Positions 1 to 11,696 are shown, numbered from the stretch's first letter. The stretch: 64,000 bases of DNA from Tupaia tana (GCA_026018925.1 JAKSZU010000012.1:27579814-27643813); one strand, 5' to 3'. The notes: generated by a model not told the origin, from the sequence alone. Numbers and translations are program-made.

Positions 1-417
1 CTGTATTTATTCAATAGATACTTCCCATTCTGTGTGATAATCCCTTTATGCTGTCAATCAAACAATTGGAGTTCATTTCTAACAGTGTAATTAGAGATTA
101 GCAGAACCTTAAGTTCGTCAAAATTTAAGAAAGTTCTGTTGGTAATGATGGTGATAATGTGAGAAGGTATAAAGGCAAAATCTTAGTATAATACAGGTGA
201 TAAAGCTATGGATAACTCACCAAAAGAGATGATAAAAAAGTTGAAATTACTTAAACAACATTTTATTTCAATTTACTATGTATATCTTCTTCCAGGGACT
301 TATCTTTGAGATGTCACTTATCTGAGGTGTTTCATACTCAGAGTTTTTCAAATTGATAGCATGACCTGCAGAAGTGCACACATAAAAATGTCTAGTGCTC
401 TTTCATATTATATCTAG
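1..417. other. upstream flank of first receptor gene
   Basis: A/T-rich sequence with no recognisable coding region. It ends in a pyrimidine-rich stretch followed by AG at 416-417. The same kind of site (CTTTAG) lies at the matching place upstream of the paralogue at 44.7-45.7 kb. I infer that this is the acceptor of the coding exon, because olfactory receptor genes usually have upstream non-coding exons. Confidence 0.45.
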
Positions 418-482
418 GTCTCTAAAGCTGCAGAAAACTTTCTGGTGACCTGTAGATCAGCAACCATACACTTATAAGTACC

Positions 483-524
483 ATGGACTTCTGCATGCCC
501 AAGCAGGATGTTCCTTTCCAATGA
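483..524 (+). other. short upstream ORF overlapping receptor start
   Basis: An ATG 25 bases before the receptor ATG opens a 13-codon frame that ends in TGA inside the receptor coding region, in a different frame. The inverted paralogue has the same uATG at the same offset and a similar overlapping short frame. Such a frame would lower translation of the receptor if the mRNA includes it. The function is inferred. Confidence 0.4.
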
Positions 525-1461
525 AACCCAGGTTCATCCTTCTTCCTTCTTACTGCTGGGGATTCCAGGACTAGAAACACTTCACATCTGGATTGGCTTC
601 CCCTTCTGTGCTGTATACTTGATTGCACTCACAGGGAACCTCACCATTCTGTTTGTGATAAAGACTGAGAGCAGCCTACACCAGCCCATGTTCTACTTCC
701 TGGCCATGTTGGCCGCCATTGACCTGGGCCTCTCAACAGCTACCATCCCTAAGATGCTTGGAATATTCTGGATTCATCTTAGAGAGATCTTCTTTGAAGC
801 CTGCCTCACTCAGATGTTTTTCATCCACAAGTTCACCCTTATGGAGTCAGCAGTCCTCTTGGCAATGGCTTATGACCGCTACGTGGCCATCTGCAACCCG
901 CTCCGATACAGCACTATCCTCACAAACAAGGTCGTTTCTGTGATTGGTCTTGGAGTTTCAGTGAGGGCATTTATTTTTGTCCTCCCATTTATATTTCTCA
1001 TTTTGCGATTGCCCTTCTGTGGGAATCATGTCATTCCTCACACCTATTGTGAGCACATGGGTCTTGCTCGTCTATCTTGTGCCAGTATCAAGGTCAATAT
1101 TATTTATGGCCTATGTGCTATTGGTAACCTAGTGTTCGACATCATAGCCATTGCACTTTCTTATGTTCAGATCCTCCGTGCTGTTTTCCGCCTTCCTTCC
1201 CGTGAAGCCCGACTTAAGTCCCTCAGCACCTGCGGTTCCCATGTTTTTGTAATCCTTGCTTTCTACACACCAGCTCTCTTTTCCTTTATGACACATCGGT
1301 TTGGCCGAAATGTTCCCCGTTATATCCACATACTGCTGGCCAATCTTTATGTTGTAGTGCCACCAATGCTCAATCCTGTCATATATGGAGTCAGAACCAA
1401 GCAGATCTATGATTGTGTGAAAAAAATACTATTGCAAAAACACGGAATGGAAAAAGAATAA
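508..1461 (+). CDS. class I olfactory receptor, OR52E-like, intact
   Basis: Complete 317-residue, single-exon, seven-transmembrane G-protein-coupled receptor, the usual length for the family. It would act as an odorant receptor in olfactory neuron cilia through the olfactory G protein and cAMP. Visible features are an N-terminal glycosylation site (NET, residues 5-7), GIPG at 18-21, the TM1 GN at 43-44, LHQPMF at 58-63, the TM3 cysteine at 99 and [10 protein letters not shown] at 120-129. The YCEHM motif at 180-184 and the class I TM7 motif [14 protein letters not shown] at 285-298 follow. The ATG has A at -3 and fits the family's usual distance to GIPG. A near-identical inverted copy lies at 44746-45681. 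OR52 family assignment is fairly safe; the E subfamily is from memory of family motifs and is less sure. Confidence 0.93.
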   Translation: MFLSNETQVHPSSFLLLGIPGLETLHIWIGFPFCAVYLIALTGNLTILFVIKTESSLHQPMFYFLAMLAAIDLGLSTATIPKMLGIFWIHLREIFFEACLTQMFFIHKFTLMESAVLLAMAYDRYVAICNPLRYSTILTNKVVSVIGLGVSVRAFIFVLPFIFLILRLPFCGNHVIPHTYCEHMGLARLSCASIKVNIIYGLCAIGNLVFDIIAIALSYVQILRAVFRLPSREARLKSLSTCGSHVFVILAFYTPALFSFMTHRFGRNVPRYIHILLANLYVVVPPMLNPVIYGVRTKQIYDCVKKILLQKHGMEKE

Positions 1462-2029
1462 CACTAACACATATGAAGTTCCATATGCAATTTTATTTAA
1501 GTCAAAAAATGCTTTGTAATAAAAATTAAGTTCTGATACATTGGTTGTGCTCTGTAATTATTTAAATATAGTAAATTTCCACCTGTTTTTCATATCACTT
1601 CATCTCATTACCATTTTCTTTCTCTTCAGTTCTTTCATACAACTTTATTTTATCAGGCTATTTCATTTTTCTCTATTTTTTCTATATACGACTGATATTT
1701 TTATATCATATCCAAACGCATTCATTGTTTCTAAAATAGCTGATATTCCATGAAGCTTATTTCTTCTTCTTTTTAATACATTATATTCATTTTCAGATTA
1801 TCTATTTTCATAATTTTGGATGCTGGGGATAAAATGGTGACTATGCCATTTCAACTTAGAAACATCAATGTTTTTCTTTCAATCCTTTTATATCATTATA
1901 ATTTTAGTTTGTGTTACCTTTAAGTACCATAACATTTCCTTTTAAAGAAATTTGACAATTTCAGTATGTTGAATACTCTACTACATTCATTCACGTTTAA
2001 GATATTGTTCTTTTGTTTGTTTTGGAATT

Positions 2030-2224
2030 TTATTTATTCATTCATTTATTTTAACTTGACCAAAGGGAAACACACACACCCACACACAGACAGAGAGGAA
2101 AGGAGAGAGAGAGAGAGAGAGAAAAAAAAAATTGAGAAAGCAAGTCACCAGGTCCAGGACTTGAACCATGTTGGCCTTGTGGGAGTGTCCAGTGCCTTAA
2201 CCACCACACTACCTGATGGCCCCG
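2030..2224 (-). repeat. SINE, short CT-rich family (SINE-B)
   Basis: Reads on the minus strand as a tRNA-like head (GGCCATCAGGTAGTGTGGTGG..) and a degenerate box B, then a (CT)n stretch and an A/T-rich tail. It is a diverged copy. Confidence 0.7.
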
Positions 2225-2368
2225 GTATTGTTATTTTTTATTTACTCAGTATACTACATTGTATATATTGTCTTTTAATTCAACCTGAGATATGGTTCTT
2301 TTACAACCATAATTTTCTTCTTTTGGATTATTTTGTTATTACTGCTCTTTCCATTTGCTTTTAGATGG

Positions 2369-2373
<5 letters not shown>

Positions 2374-2414
<41 letters not shown>
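2374..2414. repeat. (TA)n microsatellite
   Basis: Uninterrupted TA dinucleotides. Confidence 0.95.
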
Positions 2415-2418
<4 letters not shown>

Positions 2419-2903
2419 ACTACATTAGCAACTGCCCTATAAATATCCAAGAAATTTGTAAGAATCTAATAGAAATTAAATCTTACCTCTCTGTGCTAAT
2501 GAAAGATCTTAGAAGAATGTTAGTCAATTTATTCACTGTCTGACATATGCTACTGTTGGTATATTTTACCTCTTTTTACACACTTATACTTTGCACACAC
2601 AGTTGTTTTACACAGGCAATATTCATTTACATGTTTCCAAATATTTCTATGTCTTTTGCTGTTAATTCTCTCCTGCATCACAAAATTTCTGTAATAATTT
2701 TCCTCATGTCCACAGAATAGCTTACTTTCTTTGGTGTGATTTTGCTGGTGGTAAGTTTTACCAGTTTTGTTACCTAAAATAACTTGATTTTATTATTTTT
2801 TGAGGCTATACCATTCTAAGTTAGCTGTTTGTTTGTTTAGTTTGTTTATTTTATTTTATTTTATTTTATTTTATTTGACTTTTGAAAAGGTTATTTTATT
2901 GCA

Positions 2904-3178
2904 GGGACCAGCAGTTGGCATAATGGCTATGTCACTGGACTCCCACATAGTGGAAAGCGGTTCGCATCCCGGACCTGGTGGCTTAAAACTCACGCCGGGC
3001 GCATGTGCGTACGTGCCCAAGATCCCGAGAGGAGAATAGAGAAGAAGGGATTGCGGCGTGGCCATCCCCCCGGGGGGTGATTTCTCGCTTTCTGTCTCTC
3101 TTTCTCTCTGTATCTCTCTGTCTGTCTGGCAAGTGCACGCACCCTATGGCAAAAAAAAAAAAAAAAAACAAAAAAAAA
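2904..3178 (+). repeat. SINE, long family (SINE-A)
   Basis: Near-consensus tRNA-derived SINE with head GGGACCAGCAGTTGG, box-B-like GGTTCGCATCCC, a CT-rich middle, CCCTATGGC and a poly(A) tail. Confidence 0.85.
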
Positions 3179-3180
3179 AA

Positions 3181-3352
3181 CCTCACACCGGGTGTGGGTG
3201 CGCGCATGCCCAAGATCCCCAGAGGAGAATGGAGGAGAAAGGATTGCAGCGTGGCCATCCCCCCTGGGGGGTGATTTCTCACTTTCTGTCTCTGTCTCTC
3301 TGTCTGTCTGGTGAGCGCACGCGCCCTACAGCAAAAACCTCTCCAAAAAATA
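3181..3352 (+). repeat. 5'-truncated SINE-A
   Basis: Starts inside the family consensus (CACACCGGGTGTGGG) and runs to CTCTCCAAAAAA. It sits directly on the tail of the preceding copy, so it was inserted nearby or arose by local rearrangement. Confidence 0.8.
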
Positions 3353-3504
3353 TATATATTTTATTGCATTCTGGCTGAGATGTCAACTTTAACTCTAATT
3401 GTTGCTGATTCAAAGGGAATATAACTTTTCCTTTTATTTGCATTATAATTTTCACTTTGCAATGCCTTTATTTTTAGGGTTTTGTTTTTGTTTTGTGTTA
3501 GTAT

Positions 3505-3735
3505 TTTTACCATAATACACATGCGCTCGCTGGAGAGAGACAGAGAAAGAGAGAAACCAACCCCTCCCCCAGGAAACGTCCTCTTAAATCCCTTCTCTGT
3601 TCTTTTTTGAGACTTTAAACACCCCTCTACTCATACACCCAGTGTAATTTCAGGCTGCTGGGTCTGGGACTCAAATGTGAAGCCAACCATGTAGGATCCA
3701 GACATCTTAACCCCCACACCATCTGCTGACCCACT
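3505..3735 (-). repeat. diverged SINE-A
   Basis: Minus-strand copy recognised by the GAGAGAGACAGAGAAAG region and the head complement CCATCTGCTGACCC. Confidence 0.65.
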
Positions 3736-4264
3736 TTAATTGTTATTGCTTATTCAATCTTTAACTGGATTTTGATCAGTCAGTGTTTTGCAATCTATTT
3801 AGTCATTCTCTCATCAAACATTTGGCTTTCTTTGTTCTTTATGTTCTTTCCTATTTAACCTATTTAATGTGTTAATATTTTCACTCTTCTATTCTTCAGA
3901 TTATTTTTCAATTTCTATCTTTCTTTTCTCTCTACTACTCTAGAATTTTTTATTTTATTATTCATATTCTATCTTACTGATTCTTTTTTATTTGTTTCTA
4001 ATCCATGTTAAATCTGTTTTTATATTTGATCCTTTTAATCTTAAATTCTAATATCCCTTTTACTTCATTTTATGTGCCCAGACATCTGCTAATAATTTCA
4101 GTCATTTATGTTCTTGGATTCTAGCCTTTAAAAAATCTATTTCTGTGCATTCTGTTATTTGCATGACCTGTGGGTATTATTATATTATCTATTTCTTCTA
4201 TTTATCTACTCTTGTAATGATCATCATTATATTTCATCTCCATGTTTAGCTAGTTTTTTATTTC

Positions 4265-4452
4265 TCTTTTTAAAAAAGTCATTTAATTTTATTTATTTTT
4301 ATTATCATTATATTTTAATTTGCTATGGGTCTCATATGCTCACCAGAAAGAGAAGTTCAGAGAAAGTAACAAAGTAAGCCACCAGTTCTGGGACTCAAAC
4401 CACCATCTGCCATGTTGGAGTCCAAGTTCCTTAACCACCTGCTTACCCTGCT
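4265..4452 (-). repeat. diverged SINE
   Basis: Minus-strand copy with the complement of box B (GGGACTCAAACC) and a terminal ACCACCTGCTTACCC. Confidence 0.6.
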
Positions 4453-4894
4453 AGTTATATTTGACAGAATTCTGGACATTGCATATTGAAGGCATAGACC
4501 AAATTTTACCATAGAAGGACGTTATGTTCCTTCAGAAAATCTTTCATGTTGACTTTGTCATGGAAGATGGGAGAACTCACCTTCCTAATCACTTCAGTAA
4601 CTATAGGGCCTAGTTCATCCTTACTCCTATTGTTTACCTCTTCAGAGTTCACGGTGAACCCTTGATTATTTTCCAGAGTTGTTTTCGTCAGTAGATTCCA
4701 ATTTACAGTTTTAATCCTTTTTGCCTAATAAACATGTACAAAGTTTTACTTCTCCTTTTATTCTCTTACCTTCTCTTTTATAACTGGTAGTTTCTCCTAA
4801 AGAAGAATGATCCTATGTTCTATACTAATCTTTCGTTTAATCAATAACTTGATTGCAATTATTTTATTTTTTTTAATTCTAAATAAATGCTTTT

Positions 4895-5140
4895 CATTTT
4901 CCAAAGGGAGCATTCACCTACTAGAGAGAGAGATAGAGAGGAAGAAAAAGCACACTAAAAGAGGACATAGTCATGTCACAACCCTTTCTCCCATATTTCC
5001 CCATCCTCTAGGCGTTTGGGGAACATAAGAACATGTACTCAGCATATTTTTCAAGGCATTGGAGCCATGATTTAAACTATGTGGTCAGCCGTATGAGATC
5101 CAGCTCCATTAACATCTAGGCTATGGTGCTTGCCTGACCT
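4895..5140 (-). repeat. diverged SINE-A
   Basis: Minus-strand order is kept: GAGAGAGATAGAGAGG, then a CCC-rich segment, then CCATTAACATCTAGGCTATGG. It is old. Confidence 0.55.
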
Positions 5141-5321
5141 TGAAATTTTTTGTTTGTTTCTTTGTCTTTTTCTGCATAATAATTTTTATTTGTTTTTCTA
5201 CCTTTTTTGCATAAAAATGGATTCTAATTTTTTATTACCACTTCTAAATCAAACCTCTTTATAGAATCAGCATCATGACTGTATATATACAGTTTAGAGA
5301 TGTAACTTGCCATGTGTTTCT

Positions 5322-5590
5322 TTCTTTTTTTTTTTTTTTGGAGAGGTTTTTGCTATAGGGCGCGTGCACTCGCCAGACAGACAGAGAGAGATAGAGAGAC
5401 AGAAAGCGAGAAATCACCCCCCAGGGGGTATGGCCACGCCACAATCCCTTCTTCTCCATTCTCCTCTCGGGATCTTGGGCATGCACGCACACATGCCTAG
5501 CGTGAGTTTAAGCCACCGGGTCCAGGACTCGAACCGCACTCGACTACATGGGAGTCCAGCGACATAGCTATTACGCTAACTGCTGGCCCC
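5322..5590 (-). repeat. SINE-A with 13-bp target-site duplication
   Basis: Near-consensus copy on the minus strand. It is flanked by GCCATGTGTTTCT at 5309-5321 and 5591-5603, as expected for LINE-driven retroposition. Confidence 0.9.
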
Positions 5591-6474
5591 GCCATGTGTT
5601 TCTGAAACTGAAGCATGGATTCCTATAGCAACATGATATTTTTCTCTTTTAGTTTTACTCATCATTCTGTGGTAGTAAAATCATTAAGTATTATAATAGG
5701 ATTAGTTGGTTTTCCTTCTCATCTTCTATAGGATTGCAGTATTATACTTAAATATAGGCATAATAGGTTTCAATTATTAAAATTAACATAGAAAGAGGAA
5801 TGAAACACTTGAAATAAAAAGAGAATGTATTCATACACAAGTATACTGGGATTCAGAACTGGTGAGCTGCTTATACTGATTATGCTAAACAAGTAATTTT
5901 GTTCATTCTGAAAAATTCTATTTTTTAATCAAAATTCATTTTCATAAAATGTATAGTTATGGGATATAGTGTGATATTTTGTTGGATTGTCTGGGAAGTT
6001 ATGACATACTTTTGCATAGAGAAATACATCACGACTTTCCCAATGACCTAATGATACATATATACATATATACATTGAATAATGATCAAGTTATGCTAAT
6101 TAGAATAGCCATCAACATAAGCATTTATCATACCTGTGTTCTCAGAATATTCAAAACATTCTCTTCCATCTATCTGAAATATACATGTATATTGTTATCA
6201 TTATTCTTCCTACTGTGTATTAGAACTCCAGGACTTATTCTTCCTAACATTATGGCCATTGATCAAATTGACTGGATTTTTTAACAGAAGAAACTATTTA
6301 AAATCCGTATAAGAACCATAATTAAAATGACAATATAGAAAGATGTGTCATTAATGAAGAGGGCAGGAATGATCTTAGACAAGATTTTGTTCTATTAGTT
6401 TATTTTGAAGAAAATTAGCCATGTAATATATTATTTCCCAAACCATATAACAAAAACCATATAGGGTAAGATTT

Positions 6475-6511
6475 TTTTAAGAATAATTTATTATTAATAT
6501 TTCTTAATTTA

Positions 6512-6547
<36 letters not shown>

Positions 6548-6638
6548 GTGAGAAAGCAAGTTGCCAGGTCCAGAACTCAAACTGCAGTTAATCATGTGAG
6601 ACTGCAAGCCATAGCCATCATACCACCTGCTGGCCCCA
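6475..6638 (-). repeat. SINE-B with (GA)n
   Basis: Minus-strand copy with a (GA)n run at about 6517-6542, GCAAGTTGCCAGGTCC and the terminal CCACCTGCTGGCCCC. Confidence 0.75.
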
Positions 6639-6680
6639 AGAGTAAGAGATTTTTGTTGTATACTTGTTTTTATTTTCTTT

Positions 6681-6937
6681 TAGAGAGATTTTTGCTATAG
6701 GGGAACCATGCTCTCAGAGAGACAGAGAGAAACAGAGAGAAATCACTCCCCCCACCCCCCACCCGGGAGAGGGCCATGCCACAATCCCTTCTCCTCTATT
6801 CTCCTCTCAGGATCTTGGGCATGTAGGCACATGTGCCTAGCATGAGTTTTATTTTTTAAGTCGTGGGGTCTGGGACTCAAACCGTGGTCAACTACGTGGG
6901 AGTCCAGCAAAGTAACCATTATTTCATCTGCTGTTCC
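6681..6937 (-). repeat. SINE-A
   Basis: Minus-strand copy running from GAGAGATTTTTGCTATAGGG to CATCTGCTGTTCCC. Confidence 0.8.
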
Positions 6938-7336
6938 CTGTCTACTTATTCTGGCAATTGTTTTAGGAATAAATAAATAAACAGAGTAATTGGTACTGAA
7001 ATTGGAAATCTTATGTATTCTTTTATATTTTAAATTTTTGCCTAATGAAATCTGAAAAATAATTTTATTGTGATTGTTTTAAATGTACAAACACATAGTA
7101 GCATAAACTAAAAAACAGAAGACAATACTAGTGTGTATGTATCTGTATTTCAAAAGCAGTCTAATAAATACTAAAAGCATGTGTAGCAGTGGAGAGAATA
7201 GGATATTTCACTGAGATGCTTCAGAATATTAGCTTTCTCAATATTTATGATAAATTAATAAAACCAGTTATTTAGTCCTTATCATGTAAGATACACTACA
7301 GAATAAGTTTTGCAATAGTTTTGCAATTACTATTAT

Positions 7337-7474
7337 TTTTTGGAGAGGCTTTTGTCTATAGGGCATGTGTGCTTGCCAGAAAGACAGAGAGAGACAGAGA
7401 GACAGGAAGTGAAAAATCACCCCCCAAGGAGATGGCCACGCTGCAATCCCTTCTCCTCCATTCTCTTATTGGAA

Positions 7475-7513
<39 letters not shown>

Positions 7514-7888
7514 TAGAGGTTTTTACTATAGGGTGCGTGCGCTTGCCAGACAGAGAGAGACAGAGAGACAGAAAGTGAGAAATTATCCCCCAGAGGGGTT
7601 GGCCACGCCACAATCCTTTCTCCTCCATTTTCCTCTTGGGATCTTGAGCACGAATGCACACGTGCCCGGCGTGAGTTTAAGCCACCGGGTCCAGGACTGG
7701 AACCGTGGTCAGCTACATGGTAGTCCAGCGACATAGCCATTACGCTAACTGCTGGTCCCCCATTGGAATCTTGGGCATGCCCGCACATGTGCCCAGCATG
7801 AGTTTAAGCTACTGAGTCTGGAACTCAAACCACTGTCAGCTACATGGGAGTCCAGCAATATAGCCATTACACTATCTGTTGGTCCCAA
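7337..7888 (-). repeat. SINE-A interrupted by a younger SINE-A
   Basis: Outer minus-strand copy. Its 3' half is 7337-7476 and its tRNA-like head is 7762-7888. It is split by the copy at 7477-7761. Confidence 0.85.
7477..7761 (-). repeat. nested SINE-A
   Basis: Full copy with a long T run (its poly-A tail). It sits inside the outer SINE, with ATTGGAATC repeated at 7468-7476 and 7762-7770. Confidence 0.88.
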
Positions 7889-7964
7889 GTTTTGCAATTA
7901 TCATAATTTTTAAAAACTTATCCAGTAGCTCTAATTGTTACTACTTTTTTTTTTTCTTTATAAC

Positions 7965-8090
7965 ACTTTACATGGGGATGTTTCTGATTTGTGTCCAAAG
8001 ACCTCTCTGAGTATACCTGGCAGGTCTGTGCCCATTATCAGCACAAGTTGAAGCTAGGATTGGATCATAGCATAAGGATCTCATCTCTCT
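7965..8090 (+). repeat. possible third SINE family (SINE-C) fragment
   Basis: Shares CCTCTCTGAGTAT.CC.GGCA, GCCCAT.AT and GTTGAAG with the better copy at 45842-46062. Confidence 0.4.
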
Positions 8091-8321
8091 CTCTCTCCTC
8101 CCCCTACACCTTTGTCTCTCACTCATGAGGGAAAGTGAGAAATCACTCCCCAAGGCGAAGGGTCACACTACAATCCCTTCTCCTCCAGTCTCCTCTTAGA
8201 ATTTTGGTCTGATACACACACAAACCTAGAGTGAATTTCAAGTCACTGTTCTGGGACTGAAACTACACAGCCATTCATGTGTGATCCAGCACCTTAACCT
8301 TCAAGCCATCTGCTGCCCGAG
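8091..8321 (-). repeat. diverged SINE-A
   Basis: Minus-strand order is GAAAGTGAGAAATCACTCCCC, CTTCTCCTCCAGTCTCCTC, then CCATCTGCTGCCC. Confidence 0.65.
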
Positions 8322-8499
8322 ACTAAGTATTTTCAGCTCTGTAAATTATTAACAGTCAATCTGATCCAGCCATGATGGGGCACATTGTCACACGCTGCCA
8401 CTGTGTAATAATGGAGCCACATGGAAGGCCTGAGCTCAGATCTATGTGGATCTGAACACACTAGGTGTGCCTGTGCCTGTGCCTGCCAGTGATCCTGAC

Positions 8500-8602
8500 T
8501 GGGAGCCTGGCATGAGTTTCAAGCTACCAGGTCCAAGACTCAAACCATGGTCAGCCATGTGGGAGTCCAGCAATGTAACCATTATGCCATCTGCTGGTCC
8601 CG
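8500..8602 (-). repeat. SINE-A head fragment
   Basis: Minus-strand tRNA-like half from GGCATGAGTTTCAAGC to CATCTGCTGGTCCC. The preceding 130 bases may be a SINE-C fragment. Confidence 0.65.
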
Positions 8603-8669
8603 TTATTTTGCTTTATAAGAACAAACATATTTGTTATATTTTTGCTTTAGATTTTTTTTTAAACAGACT

Positions 8670-9045
8670 ATATACACACACACATATATATGATAATCAT
8701 TTTACCTTACACAGTCTAATATATATAATTATATATACATACATATATTATAATATATACATATATTATGTATACATATTATATTATATGTATATTATAT
8801 ATAATATACAATAACATATATATGTATTTTATATACATATATAATAATATGTATATATAATATTTATATATTATATTATGTAATATAAACAATATAAGCA
8901 TAATATATAATATATACAGCTATATTTATTGAATATATAAATATAATATATAACAGATGTATATATTATATGTTATATAATATATATTCATAAATAGCAT
9001 ATATATTACATTTATATATAATATACTTCATAAACACATACATAG
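8670..9045. repeat. A/T dinucleotide-rich tract
   Basis: About 375 bases almost entirely of TA, TATA and ATAT units with CA interruptions, able to form many hairpins. Confidence 0.9.
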
Positions 9046-9111
9046 AGAGAGAAAGAGACAGAGAAAAAGAACAAACTATCTTTCAAATTTGATGATACAA
9101 AAGATAATGAA

Positions 9112-9293
9112 GGGAGCTGACAGGGAGTATGGTGATTTAGAGGCTGGACTCCCACATGCAGATCATGATTTGATTCCTGGACCTGATAGCTTCCTTTCTT
9201 ATTTCCCCTTTCTCTCTCTCTCTGTCTTTCTCTGATCAAACTAAATAATGATTATAATAAATAAAATTAAATAAATAATAATTTTTAAAAAGG
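9112..9293 (+). repeat. SINE-B
   Basis: Head GGGAGCTGACAGGGAG, ..CTGGACTCCCACATG, then (CT)n and an AAATAAATAA tail. Confidence 0.65.
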
Positions 9294-10710
9294 TAATGGA
9301 GTAGTAGCAAATCAATTGAAAGTCCTCAGGTTCATGTAAAGAGTAACTATCTATAACTTAATCTTGAGCTTCTACACTAAATTTTGTGAGAGAAATAGAT
9401 ATAGACCATGAGCCTTGAATAAGCCTTAAATTGAAGGACAAAAGCACAACATTAACACAATGCTCTCTGCAGGGTAGACCCACATAGGAAGGTTCTGGAT
9501 TAGTGTGGAGAGACCACCCTGAACACATAGGACATGGGTTTGTTCATAATCAGGGCCAGCTGAGGCGGAGGGTAGTTTGCGGTATTAAGAGCCAGTTGGG
9601 GGAGCCAGTCTCCTTATCTTTGTTTCTCTCACTTAGGGAAGAAATAAATTTATAAGCTTTAAAAATTTTTAGAATGAAGTATTTTAGGGTCAAATGCTGA
9701 TTGAGAGAACAAAAGCAGGTAAAACTGCAATCAGAGCTGGACATATAACACGTAAACAGAAATACTATATATAACTAGCTTATGAAACCACACTTGTGCT
9801 ATGGGTATGAATACAAAAAGGAAATCAGTGATAAATTACTGTTGGTATTATTGAGAAATCATTTGAAAATTATATGATTTTTTTGGCTATTTTTGCACTG
9901 AGTCTTGGGGGTTTGGCAAATGATTCCAATTCAGGATGTACATTTGGCAATAATTGTTTTGAACCCATAAACTTAGCTTATAAACATACAATGAAATGTG
10001 AGTTCCATGGAGACAAGCATTTATATTTTGGTTTGTTGACTTATCATCAGCAATTAGAATTATTCAAGAACTATGATTGACAATAAAAATGATGGCAATT
10101 AAATAATCAAATGAATGCATTCATGAAAGAAACAGGAAGAGCAACAGAGAGAAAAATAGACAAGGGTAAGAGAGAGGAAAGGACAGAGGAAGGAAAGAAG
10201 TAAGGAAGGAGAAGGGATGAAAACAGAAAGGGAAAAGAAGCAAAAGGAATGAAGGAGAAGGGCAGGAGAAGTGAAAAATGGAGAGAAGGAAAACACAAAT
10301 GGAAGAAGGAAGAAAGAAATGAAGAAAGGATACATATAGGAATAAATGAAGGAGTTTACAGGGTCAAATTTCCAGGCCCACATATCTATAATCACAGAGC
10401 AAAAAAGTCTCAGTAAGATCAGTTCTCTTCCCCAAAAAAGAAGTGAAGTGGTCTTACACGTTCAAGTACTCTGTATAAACTCTTGGAGGCAGAGACCTTC
10501 CAAGATAGACAATCAATTATTGAACTTTAGATACAAGGAAGTTTGCAGAAGTCTTAAAACGCATTAATCAGAGACAAACCTACCTGTATCACAAGCAAGC
10601 ATCAATAAGTAAAGGACCAGGAATAGTTAAGAGAAGAACAAATGAGGACCAAAATTTGGTCCTCTTTCTATGACGACCAAAATTCTTAGTAAAGAAAGAA
10701 AATAGAAATC

Positions 10711-11141
10711 TTATTTTTTAGCAAACAAATAGAGCACTCGCTCTCTTATCTGTTTGGTCCTCACACCATAAATGATGGGGTTGAGTGAAGGTGGGATAAC
10801 CAAATAGAGGTTGGCAACAAGGATGTGAACATAGCGTGGTATGTTGTGTCCAAATCTGTGAGTAAGGAAAGAGAAAACAGAAGGGATATAGAAAACACAG
10901 ATGACACCAACGTGGGAACCACATGTGCTTAGAGCTTTGAGTCGAGCATCCTGTGACGGAAGGTGGAAGACAGCACGGAGAATGTAAACATATGAGATGC
11001 CAATGAGGACCAGATTCAGAACAAAGAAACAAACTACAAAAAGTCCATAGATACCATTAACACGAATGTTTCCACAGGACAATTTTGCAATGGCCATGTG
11101 CTCACAGTAGGAATGGTCTATTACATGAGCCTGACAAAAAG
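10711..11141 (-). CDS. class I olfactory receptor, OR52-like, partial at assembly gap
   Basis: The 3' part of a receptor reading leftwards, from inside TM4-5 to the stop. The open frame starts at the gap edge with [15 protein letters not shown] and runs through [15 protein letters not shown], the TM6 [10 protein letters not shown] and the TM7 [16 protein letters not shown], ending FAKK. About 142 residues are visible of the roughly 310 expected. The missing TM1-TM4 part is not found beyond the gap (11242 onward does not read as receptor). The gene is therefore cut by missing assembly sequence or truncated; its integrity cannot be judged. The visible half has no stop or frameshift. Confidence 0.85.
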
Positions 11142-11241
11142 NNNNNNNNNNNNNNNNNNNNNNNNNNNNNNNNNNNNNNNNNNNNNNNNNNNNNNNNNNN
11201 NNNNNNNNNNNNNNNNNNNNNNNNNNNNNNNNNNNNNNNNN
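11142..11241. other. assembly gap (100 N)
   Basis: Exactly 100 N, the usual placeholder for a gap of unknown length. The real distance, and the order of sequence around it, may differ. Confidence 0.98.
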
Positions 11242-11461
11242 TCTGACTATGCAGACACCTGGCCATGGCAGACGTTATGATGTCTCCTTATAGAAGAATT
11301 TTAGTGTATCTATTCATCTTCCCATTTCCTGCAGGTTACCTCATCCATATACATTCTGTTCTGTATCACAGCATTGCCTCAGTATCCTCACCTGTAAAAA
11401 TGAGGTGCTAAATAGTAATTATTTCTTAGTTTATTGTATTAACACTTAAAAGATTATGAAA

Positions 11462-11544
11462 GGGGCCAGGCAGATGCCATGATGTTTAGAGCACTGGACT
11501 TTCACGTGGCTTGCTGCACTTCAAGGCTTAGACCTGGTGTTTTG

Positions 11545-11578
<34 letters not shown>

Positions 11579-11690
11579 CTCTCTTTCTCTCTCTGGTGAG
11601 TGTGTGTACCCTATAGCAAACTTAACAATAATGATAAATATAAATAAGTAACATAAAATAAATAATTATTAAAAAGAAAAGAAACTTATA
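11462..11690 (+). repeat. SINE with (CT)n
   Basis: Head GGGGCCAGGCAGATGCC, ..GCACTGGACTTTCACGTGG, a long (CT)n, CCCTATAGCAAA and an A/T-rich tail. Confidence 0.7.
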
Positions 11691-11696
11691 AAAACT

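Larger units (their letters stand above)
1465..10710. other. intergenic, SINE- and microsatellite-rich
   Basis: No gene was recognised. Short frames here are pieces of SINEs or simple repeats (listed separately) or chance A/T-rich frames. Sequence between the repeats (for example 1500-2030, 3740-4260, 5640-6470, 9300-10700) shows nothing I can name. A purine-rich tract of irregular AGGAA/GAAGG composition lies at about 10130-10340. Confidence 0.6.

Noticed and set aside
8446-8814. 122-codon frame
   Set aside because: It combines SINE sequence with the A/T dinucleotide tract; not coding.
10107-10395. Frames rich in Ser/Phe/Leu on the minus strand near 10.1-10.4 kb
   Set aside because: They come from an irregular polypurine stretch on the plus strand.
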